DNA from: Deltaproteobacteria bacterium
GTDB lineage: Bacteria > Desulfobacterota > WTBG01 > CAIYCZ01 > CAIRTM01
NCBI GenBank assembly: GCA_024276465.1
Contig: JAJRXD010000017.1
Span: 1 to 44,430, forward strand
Reading direction: 5' to 3'
DNA: 44,430 nucleotides
The translations under genes and the position numbers were made by a program. The notes under the pieces were generated by a model that was not told the DNA's origin, searched no databases, and worked only from the letters and a program-made list of their open reading frames with translations. Positions 35,036-41,887 of this stretch are shown piece after piece (within the stretch, counting starts at the first letter, position 1; each line of letters starts with the position of its first letter).

Positions 35036-36718
35036 CTACCTTATATCTACCTGTGCAGGATTTAGAAATTTTTCAGCATATTCGTAAATCAGTCCGGAAT
35101 TGATGAAGAGATCAACCACATTTTTATCAATATGGTTATCTTCAACCATTAAACCCAGAATTTGAATTGTCTCCCTCAGGGACATGGGCTTTTTGTAAGG
35201 ACGGTCAGGTGCTGATAAAGCCTCGAAAATATCTGCTACGGCCATAATGCGCGACTGAAGATTGACCTGATCTCCGGACAGTCCGAGGGGATGTCCGGAA
35301 CCATCAAGCTTTTCGTGATGGGCTCCTGCTATTACAGGAACGTTTGAAAGTTTTTTTGGCCAGGGCAGTTCTTTAAGAATTTTAATTGTCATTAAGGCGT
35401 GATTGTTTATGATTTTTCGTTCCTCGTTTGTCAGGGTCCCCCGGGGAATGCTCAGGTTGTAAAGTTCATTATCATTCAGAAACCGGTGTTCAGTGCTGCC
35501 CACAGAAAATCTGCGCAGGGCAATGTTTTTGAGACGAGTCATTTTTTCTTCAGGCATCGACTCGCTGCCCCTGCTGATGTCGATAAGGAAGTTTAAATCA
35601 TTGTTTAGCTGGAGAATATCGCTCTTGCAGGCTGTGTCAATTTCTTCCACTTTTATGGGGTCAGCGGCTTCTTTTACCATGGCAAATTTGGATTTTTCAG
35701 CCTCAAGCTGCCTGGCAAGCATTATGACCTCCCAGCGTGTTTTTACGAGTTCTATGCTGTCAAAAACTTTTTCCAGCTTGCTGGATTTGTCCACCACATG
35801 TTCAGGAGTAGTGATTTTACCTGTATCGTGCATCCATGCTGCAAGCCTCAACTCTTCCATTTCATTCATTGTGAACCTGACGCAGCCGAAGGGCCCTTCT
35901 TTTGCCTCATTTACTTTATCGGCTATCATCATGGTAAGTTCTGCAACCCGTTCAATATGTCCGGATGTGTGTTTTGACTTCCCGTCAATTGCCGTTGCAA
36001 TGGAACGAATAAAAGATTCAAACAGTTTTTTCATCTCACGTATCAGGCGCTGCTGGGTAAGTACCACAGAAGCCTGACTGGCAAGAGCCATTGCCAGTTC
36101 TGCTGTATCGCTGGGAAAAGGAATTGTTTCCTGTGTTAACGGGTCTTTTGCATTAATTAACTGCAGAACACCTATAATTTCATCTGCATGATCCTGCATT
36201 GGTATTACAAGCATGGATTGACTTCGATAGTTCAGAGATGTATCGAAATCATTTGTCCCGTCAAAGTTGAATCCTTCGGTTTTGTAGACATCGGAAAGGT
36301 TAACTACTTCCGAGGTGTTGGCAACATAAGCAGATACATTGTTCATGTTGGGCTGGCCGTTTTTACAGAAAAGTGGAACATTGGGAAGGGTAACGGGATT
36401 ACCGGATGTGCCTCCCATGCGGATGTTCAGGCTGTCAGTGTGGACAACATTAAAAACCAGTTCCCGGCCGTCATTGCTCAGAAGGTACAGGGTACCCCCA
36501 TCTGACCCGGTAAAGCGCCTGGCCTGTGTCAGAATCATATCAAGGATGGCATCAGGGTCCTGCTGGGCGCTGAGTGCACGGCCAATGGCAGTGAGCTCAT
36601 TAATGTAATAGGCCTGTTCTTCCAGAAAAGGGCAGAGCTGATCAAGTATATTTCCTAACAGATTATTAATCCGTAGATTGCTGCTGAATTTTTCAGATTC
36701 TTGTTTTTTTTCAAGCAT
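35036..36718 (-). CDS. GAF-HD-GYP domain protein, predicted c-di-GMP phosphodiesterase
   Basis: A 560-residue cytoplasmic signalling protein. A GAF sensor domain covers about residues 45-225 (F-T-G-S-D-G-G-T-L-Y-L...V-L-Q-L-I-N-A). The HD-GYP domain follows: H-T-S-G-H-I-E-R-V-A near 250-259, the metal-binding H-D-T-G-K at 297-301, and H-H-E-K-L-D-G-S-G-H-P at 467-477. The last motif reads GHP rather than GYP. About 110 residues of helical insertion separate the HD and GYP parts (about 310-425). No membrane segment is seen. It is transcribed away from the flavoprotein operon at 37080 and shares the intergenic region with it. Confidence 0.92.
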   Translation of the reverse strand: MLEKKQESEKFSSNLRINNLLGNILDQLCPFLEEQAYYINELTAIGRALSAQQDPDAILDMILTQARRFTGSDGGTLYLLSNDGRELVFNVVHTDSLNIRMGGTSGNPVTLPNVPLFCKNGQPNMNNVSAYVANTSEVVNLSDVYKTEGFNFDGTNDFDTSLNYRSQSMLVIPMQDHADEIIGVLQLINAKDPLTQETIPFPSDTAELAMALASQASVVLTQQRLIREMKKLFESFIRSIATAIDGKSKHTSGHIERVAELTMMIADKVNEAKEGPFGCVRFTMNEMEELRLAAWMHDTGKITTPEHVVDKSSKLEKVFDSIELVKTRWEVIMLARQLEAEKSKFAMVKEAADPIKVEEIDTACKSDILQLNNDLNFLIDISRGSESMPEEKMTRLKNIALRRFSVGSTEHRFLNDNELYNLSIPRGTLTNEERKIINNHALMTIKILKELPWPKKLSNVPVIAGAHHEKLDGSGHPLGLSGDQVNLQSRIMAVADIFEALSAPDRPYKKPMSLRETIQILGLMVEDNHIDKNVVDLFINSGLIYEYAEKFLNPAQVDIR

Positions 36719-37079
36719 AAAATCCTCAAGTAAAAAAAGCTTATCGAATTATTAAACATGGCAACAGGAATCATATTATAGAAGGAAGGTACTTCTGTGT
36801 CAAAAAAAATAGTGTGGGGGAGTGCTCTAAATTTGTTAATGTTTGGTAAAATCTGTAAATTACGTGATACAAACATGTATTTGAACAGGTTATAGTTAAT
36901 TATTTACAGGTTGGAACAGATATTTTTTTCAAAGAAAAATGGTGTTGATTTTCAGTGAAAAATTCAATAAAAAAATATTGACAATTACAAATAGTACTGA
37001 TAGTACTTAAAATAATTAGCATGCTAAGTAATTTATTTTTGTGTGTGGTTGGTAAACAAGAATTTCAAGGGGTGAGCGA
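36719..37079. promoter_or_regulatory. Divergent regulatory region with palindromic operator-like elements
   Basis: This 361-base, AT-rich region separates the HD-GYP gene from the flavoprotein operon. On the plus strand TTGACA (36978-36983) is a perfect -35 box; TAGTAC at 37001-37006 is the -10 candidate at 17-base spacing. AGTACT is repeated at 36993-36998 and 37002-37007, overlapping that promoter. The 12-base perfect palindrome TTAGCATGCTAA follows at 37016-37027. These would suit binding of a dimeric repressor. The ribosome binding site AAGGGGTGA precedes ATG 37080. Confidence 0.5.
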
Positions 37080-38534
37080 ATGACAATATTGACAGATTTA
37101 AAGAATATTTTAGGTGAAGAAAAGGTCTTTAATGATGATGAAAATATAGAAAAATATTCAAGTGATCAGAGCTTTGTTCAGCCCCGAAAGCCGGATCTGA
37201 TTGCCTTTGCTGAAAACGTTAAGGATGTTCAGGAAGTTGTAAAATATGCCAACAAAACCAATACTCCTGTTGTCCCTTTCAGCTCAGGCCTTAATTTTCA
37301 TGGTGGTACAATTCCGAAAGAGGGTGGAATTGTTCTTGATCTGTCCAGGATGAAAAGCATCCAGGTTGATGATAATAACTGGCACTGTGTAATTGAGCCG
37401 GGTGTGACAGTAAGTCAGCTTCAGGATGAACTGGAAAAACATAATCTTCGTGCCATGCTTTCCTTTGGTGTTCATCCTGACCGTTCTGCATTGACAAGCT
37501 ATGCTGAAAGGGATCCAGCGGTTGCTGCTGCGAGCTTTGAGTATGGAAATGAGCTGATAATGGACACAGAACTTGTACTGCCAGGAGGTGATCTTTACAG
37601 AACAGGGCTTTGGTCTGCGGGCGGGATACCAGGCTCACCCATGGGCCCGGTTCGTGCAATGATTTACAGGATGTGGACCGGGGCCCAGGGGACGCTGGGA
37701 ATTTTCACAAAGATGAATATCAAGGTGGAATACCTGCCAAAAAAGAGAAAAGTCTTCCTTCTGCAGTTTGATTCCTTCCCTGAGGCTATGGAGCCGCTCA
37801 GGATGATTCAGAGAAAAGAGATTGGGCATGAATGTTTTCTTATTAACAATTTTAATGCTGCCTCACTTCTGTGCAAAAAATGGAAAGTGCCTGAACAGTT
37901 TCCTGCTGAAAAGGCTGAAGCTGGAGAATTTGATGCGCTGAGGGAAAAACTCCCCCCCTGGCTTCTTGTTCTCTGCTCAAACGGGGGACCAAGAATGCCG
38001 GAGGGTAAAATTAAATATGAAGAGGAGGCGCTTCAGGAAATTTTCTCAATGGCTCATCTCCGGACCTGTGATGATGGGCCTATTGAAGATATGTTTTTAA
38101 AAGAGATGCTGCGGCCATGGGGCATATTGAAAAAATTCTGCTACAGCGGATCAGTTCATGATATTTCATTTAAAACCACACTCAAGCGAGTTCCGGAATT
38201 TCAAAAGATAGTTATGGAAGTGATAAATGAACACAACTATCCTTTACGGGATATCGGCATGTATATTCTTCCGATTGAAAGAGGGCGTGCTGTTCATTGT
38301 GAGATTGATTTTCACTGTAATCCCCGAAGCAAGGATGAGGTTGAGCAGGTTAAGAATTTATGGCATGTGGTGAGCGAGAGATTTATTGACGAGGGCGCTT
38401 TTTTTGACAGGCCGTACGGGATATGGGCTGATATGGTTTTTGCCCGTGCAGGAACTTATACCCAAAAGCTTAAGGAACTGAAAAGAGAGCTTGACCCGAA
38501 TAACATATTAAATCCCGGGCATCTTTGTTTTTAG
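37080..38534 (+). CDS. FAD-binding oxidoreductase, VAO/GlcD-like (subunit A)
   Basis: A 484-residue flavoprotein of the vanillyl-alcohol-oxidase / glycolate-oxidase GlcD type. The N-terminal PCMH-type FAD domain (about 35-220) has V-V-P-F-S-S-G-L-N-F-H-G-G, V-I-E-P-G-V-T-V-S-Q-L and G-A-Q-G-T-L-G-I-F. The C-terminal substrate domain ends with L-D-P-N-N-I-L-N-P-G-H. No signal peptide is seen. With the CCG-domain protein and a second flavoprotein downstream it forms a GlcDEF-like set, so a 2-hydroxyacid or related alcohol is a likely substrate, with electrons passing to Fe-S clusters and then membrane quinone or another carrier. It heads the operon. Confidence 0.88.
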   Translation: MTILTDLKNILGEEKVFNDDENIEKYSSDQSFVQPRKPDLIAFAENVKDVQEVVKYANKTNTPVVPFSSGLNFHGGTIPKEGGIVLDLSRMKSIQVDDNNWHCVIEPGVTVSQLQDELEKHNLRAMLSFGVHPDRSALTSYAERDPAVAAASFEYGNELIMDTELVLPGGDLYRTGLWSAGGIPGSPMGPVRAMIYRMWTGAQGTLGIFTKMNIKVEYLPKKRKVFLLQFDSFPEAMEPLRMIQRKEIGHECFLINNFNAASLLCKKWKVPEQFPAEKAEAGEFDALREKLPPWLLVLCSNGGPRMPEGKIKYEEEALQEIFSMAHLRTCDDGPIEDMFLKEMLRPWGILKKFCYSGSVHDISFKTTLKRVPEFQKIVMEVINEHNYPLRDIGMYILPIERGRAVHCEIDFHCNPRSKDEVEQVKNLWHVVSERFIDEGAFFDRPYGIWADMVFARAGTYTQKLKELKRELDPNNILNPGHLCF

Positions 38535-38755
38535 TAAATAGAGGCACCACCCGTCGCTCTGCGAGCTACGGAGTGGCAGGCAGGGGGCCAGGAGGGAAAA
38601 TAGCCAATAGCCGAGAGGGGGCAGCAGGAGCGCATTCATGCGCGAAAGGATTTGTACAAAGGCAATTGGGTTGATGAGTTGCGGGTTAAAAATATATTTA
38701 TTAAAATTCGCAACCCGCAACCATAGATAATAGAACATAAAGAGAGGCAGTTTTT
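38535..38755 (+). repeat. Hairpin-rich GC element inside the flavoprotein operon
   Basis: The 221 bases between the first and second operon genes are unlike their surroundings. Positions 38547-38576 form a near-perfect hairpin (CCAC, CCGT and GCTC blocks with their complements). GCGCA-TTCA-TGCGC at 38630-38643 is a perfect short hairpin. GTTGCGGGTT (38678-38687) is an exact inverted repeat of AACCCGCAAC (38712-38721). No ORF is present. It may be a small mobile (REP/MITE-like) insertion and could affect mRNA stability within the operon. Confidence 0.5.
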
Positions 38756-40006
38756 ATGACATACTATGAAAAAAAGCCTGAGAAAAAATTTTTCGAAAAA
38801 GAGCTGGAAGATTACAGAGATTCAATCTGGGGATGCGCAAGGTGTAACTGGTGCCAGAATCACTGGGGATGGAATGTGAAGAGCGCTGAGTATTCTGAAG
38901 TCTGTCCTGCTTTTCATGAATACAGAATATTTCCTTACTCCGGAATGGGAAAGATGCATATGGCAAGGGCTCTTCTTGAGGGTGACTTTGATTATGAAGA
39001 TGCACCTGAAATGGTTAAGTTCTTATATACATGCACAACCTGCGGAGCCTGTGAAATGAACTGTCAGCGCCTGCAGGACAAGGAGCCACTCCAGGTAAAC
39101 GAAACGCTTCGGGCAAAGATGGTTGCAGACGGGGTCGGGCCAATGCCTGAACACAAAGGTCTGATTAAAAGTGTTAAAAATTACGACAATCCATGGATGC
39201 AGCCGAGGACACAGCGCGACAGGTGGGCGCGAAAAATTCCTGTTAAAGATGCAAACAGGGAAAAGGTGGAGACACTTTTTTTTGTGGGGTGTACGTCTGC
39301 CTTTGATAACACTCAATGGCATGTTACACAGAATACTGCCAGGATACTGCTTCATGCTGAGGTTGATCTCGGTATGTTAGGAAAAAGCGAAATATGCTGT
39401 GGCAGCCCGGTAGCACGCATTGGTGACCGCGAGACATTCATTTCTCTTGCCACCCGCAATATTGAGCTTTTAAACAACACAGGGGTAAAGGAGATAGTTA
39501 CTTTCTGTCCCGGATGCTACAGGTCTCTCAAGTTTGATTACAGGGAAGTTCCAGGTGTGCCTGAGCTTAAGCCCCGGGTGTACCACACAGCAGAATATAT
39601 CCACAGGCTTATTAGTGAAGGAAAGCTGAAAATGCCGGGCAAAATGAAATTGAAGGTTACCTGGCATGACCCATGTCACCTGGGAAGGCACTGCGGTATT
39701 TATGAAGAGCCCCGGGAGATCATAAGAGCAATCCCAGGGGTTGAGCTTGTGGAGATGGAGCGAATAAAGGATCAGTCATGGTGCTGTGGAGGCGGAGGTG
39801 GTGTCCGTACAGCTTTTATTGATTTTGCCCAGAAAACAGCAACAAAGAGGATTGAAGAGGCAAAGAAGACCGGGGCTCAGGCCATAGTTACGGCCTGTCC
39901 TTTCTGTGAGCAGAATATTGGCGATGCATTGAGCAAAATGGATGAAGATATTGACATGTATGATTTAACGGATCTTCTGATAAAGGCATTGGAAACCGAA
40001 GCTTAA
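38756..40006 (+). CDS. CCG-domain iron-sulfur oxidoreductase subunit, GlcF/HdrD-like
   Basis: A 416-residue electron-transfer subunit. Two N-terminal cluster motifs are visible: C27-x2-C30-x2-C33-x16-C50-P and C93-x2-C96-x2-C99-x3-C103. The first has an unusually long gap before its fourth cysteine. Two cysteine-rich CCG domains follow: one with E-I-C-C-G-S-P and F-C-P-G-C-Y-R, the other with D-P-C-H-L-G-R-H-C, S-W-C-C-G-G-G-G-G and A-C-P-F-C. The CCG pairs are as in heterodisulfide reductase HdrD/HdrB and glycolate-oxidase GlcF. No membrane span is seen. It is flanked by two flavoproteins, which it should link to the respiratory chain. Confidence 0.92.
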   Translation: MTYYEKKPEKKFFEKELEDYRDSIWGCARCNWCQNHWGWNVKSAEYSEVCPAFHEYRIFPYSGMGKMHMARALLEGDFDYEDAPEMVKFLYTCTTCGACEMNCQRLQDKEPLQVNETLRAKMVADGVGPMPEHKGLIKSVKNYDNPWMQPRTQRDRWARKIPVKDANREKVETLFFVGCTSAFDNTQWHVTQNTARILLHAEVDLGMLGKSEICCGSPVARIGDRETFISLATRNIELLNNTGVKEIVTFCPGCYRSLKFDYREVPGVPELKPRVYHTAEYIHRLISEGKLKMPGKMKLKVTWHDPCHLGRHCGIYEEPREIIRAIPGVELVEMERIKDQSWCCGGGGGVRTAFIDFAQKTATKRIEEAKKTGAQAIVTACPFCEQNIGDALSKMDEDIDMYDLTDLLIKALETEA

Positions 40007-40049
40007 CACGCAACTCCTAACCTATTGTATTAATAAGATGGAGTAAAGA

Positions 40050-41756
40050 ATGAGTACAAAAAAGCAGAAAGTTATTCAAAAAAAGCTGCCCCGCGAAGTT
40101 TATAGTGCATTGAAAAATGTAGCAGGGGAACAATGGATATATGAACAGCGCTCGGTTGTTGAAACATACAGCAAGCTTTCAATTGAAGGCGGCAGCTTTG
40201 TTAAAAAACATGAAAAGGATCCTCATGTGTTGCCAGCCTGTGTTGTTCTTCCTGCCTCTACAAATGAGGTTCAGGCGATCGTAAAGATCTGCAACAGGTA
40301 CCATGTTCCTTTTGTTCCGTTTACGAATGGACAGGTGTTCTGTAATCCCACGACCCAGGACCCGACTCTGATTATTCATTTCTCAAGGATGAATAAAATT
40401 ATCAGAATTGACACGCAAAACATGTGCGCTACGCTTGAACCTTATGTTGACTATGGTATGCTTCAGGCTGAGGCCATGAAAAGGGGGTTGTGGAACGGAG
40501 GAACACCGCTTGCCACAACGCTTTGCAAGCTTGCTTCCCAGTTTGCCTTTGCCGGGCTCTGGCAGACAGATCTGAAGTACGGTCTTTTCAGCCGTAATAT
40601 TGTAAGTGTCAAGATGGTACTGCCGGATGGAGAGATACTAACGACCGGATCCAGATGCATCCCAAAAGCCGGGGACTTTTTTGAATACGGTCCTGGTCCG
40701 GACCTCATGGGGCTCCAGAGGGCCGGGGTTGGAACCAATGGAATTGTTACAGAGATTACCGTAAAGCTGCATTCATGGGTTGGGGATGAGTCCATTCCTG
40801 ATATTTCTGCCGGAAGGCCAAGCCTTGTTGATGTTCATGATCCGAAATATGATAATCCGGACAAGCCCCTTAAAAACCACAAGCTGTTCTGGTGTGAATT
40901 TGATGATTTTGAAACACAGATTAAGGCAATGAGGGAGATTGCACATTCAGGCATTGCAATAGGGCTTAATGCAACAGGTGTCTATTCTGCTTTTTACTGT
41001 TCCCAGACACAGGCCATGACCATTAAACGATGCGAGGAGAAGTTTTTTCCGGAATGGAACTGCTATGTGATACTTGCCAACGTAACTTCTGACAAGCAGA
41101 TTGAATACGAAGAAGGTGTCCTGAGGCAGATTATAGATGAGGTGGGGGGGAGGTTCCTGTCAGAGTCTTATAAACCCGAAGTTCTTGAAGCCCTGAAGCC
41201 CTGGAACTACGACTGTATCCGGCACTCTACAGGCTACAGGATGAACAGGAAGTTTTATGCCAATGCATGGCTGCCGGTCGGGCCGATAGATAGTGCTGTT
41301 ACTACGCAGAGAGAATGGAAAAAAGCCCTGGATACCTTTGGAGAACTTGACATAACAGACAGGGGTGGAGCAGAAGATACACCTTTTATTTATGCGCTGC
41401 AGCGCGGGCATTTCTGTTTGTTTGAAACAGACAATTATCCTGACCCCACGCTTCCTGATGAAATAAAAAAAGCACAGGGCTTTGGCATATATGGTGCTGC
41501 CGCGGTAGTTAAAAACAGCCTTGGCCCAATGCTGATGGCATTTCTTAATGTAGAGCCTTTTACCACGATGTTTCCTGAGGCAGGTCCTGATTCGCACCTT
41601 TTTATGAGAAAAATAAGGAAGGTCTTTGACCCGAACAGTGTTGCTGCTCCCGGACGTCAGGTATTTACGGAGCAGGAGTGGCAGCAGTTCCCTGAAGCTG
41701 TTAAAAACATAGTCAACAAGATGAGGGAAATGAACGATATGCCGGCGGTGGAGTAA
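40050..41756 (+). CDS. FAD-binding oxidoreductase, VAO/4-cresol-dehydrogenase-like (subunit B)
   Basis: A second, larger VAO-type flavoprotein (568 residues). The FAD domain shows V-P-F-T-N-G-Q-V-F-C-N-P-T, A-T-L-E-P-Y-V-D-Y-G-M-L and V-G-T-N-G-I-V-T-E-I-T. The C-terminus ends with F-D-P-N-S-V-A-A-P-G-R-Q, close to the D-P-x-x-x-x-x-P-G-R ending of aryl-alcohol / 4-cresol type enzymes. The middle carries an insertion relative to the subunit-A homologue (about residues 245-275). It lies 43 bases after the Fe-S gene and ends the operon. Either it is the catalytic partner of subunit A or a second substrate-specific dehydrogenase; no cytochrome partner is seen. Confidence 0.87.
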   Translation: MSTKKQKVIQKKLPREVYSALKNVAGEQWIYEQRSVVETYSKLSIEGGSFVKKHEKDPHVLPACVVLPASTNEVQAIVKICNRYHVPFVPFTNGQVFCNPTTQDPTLIIHFSRMNKIIRIDTQNMCATLEPYVDYGMLQAEAMKRGLWNGGTPLATTLCKLASQFAFAGLWQTDLKYGLFSRNIVSVKMVLPDGEILTTGSRCIPKAGDFFEYGPGPDLMGLQRAGVGTNGIVTEITVKLHSWVGDESIPDISAGRPSLVDVHDPKYDNPDKPLKNHKLFWCEFDDFETQIKAMREIAHSGIAIGLNATGVYSAFYCSQTQAMTIKRCEEKFFPEWNCYVILANVTSDKQIEYEEGVLRQIIDEVGGRFLSESYKPEVLEALKPWNYDCIRHSTGYRMNRKFYANAWLPVGPIDSAVTTQREWKKALDTFGELDITDRGGAEDTPFIYALQRGHFCLFETDNYPDPTLPDEIKKAQGFGIYGAAAVVKNSLGPMLMAFLNVEPFTTMFPEAGPDSHLFMRKIRKVFDPNSVAAPGRQVFTEQEWQQFPEAVKNIVNKMREMNDMPAVE

Positions 41757-41775
41757 GGAGGCAATTCAGGAGAAT

Positions 41776-41845
41776 GAATATCGAACCGTAGAAAACTACA
41801 TTCCTTCGATATTCGAAATTCCCTGTCAGATATTCCGCGGTTCAA
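41776..41845. repeat. GAATATCGAA-type inverted repeat
   Basis: GAATATCGAA (41776-41785) and TTCGATATTC (41805-41814) are exact inverted repeats with a 19-base loop. Flanking CGAACCG (left) and CGGTTCAA (right, about 41838-41845) are also complementary, so two nested or alternative hairpins are possible. The sequence style is that of a dispersed intergenic repeat I recall from Desulfobacterota genomes, but copy number cannot be checked here. It lies between the flavoprotein operon and the Asp-box protein gene and may act as a mild terminator. Confidence 0.5.
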
Positions 41846-41887
41846 TAATATTTACATTATGATAATTGCTAATAGGGGAGTGGGCTG

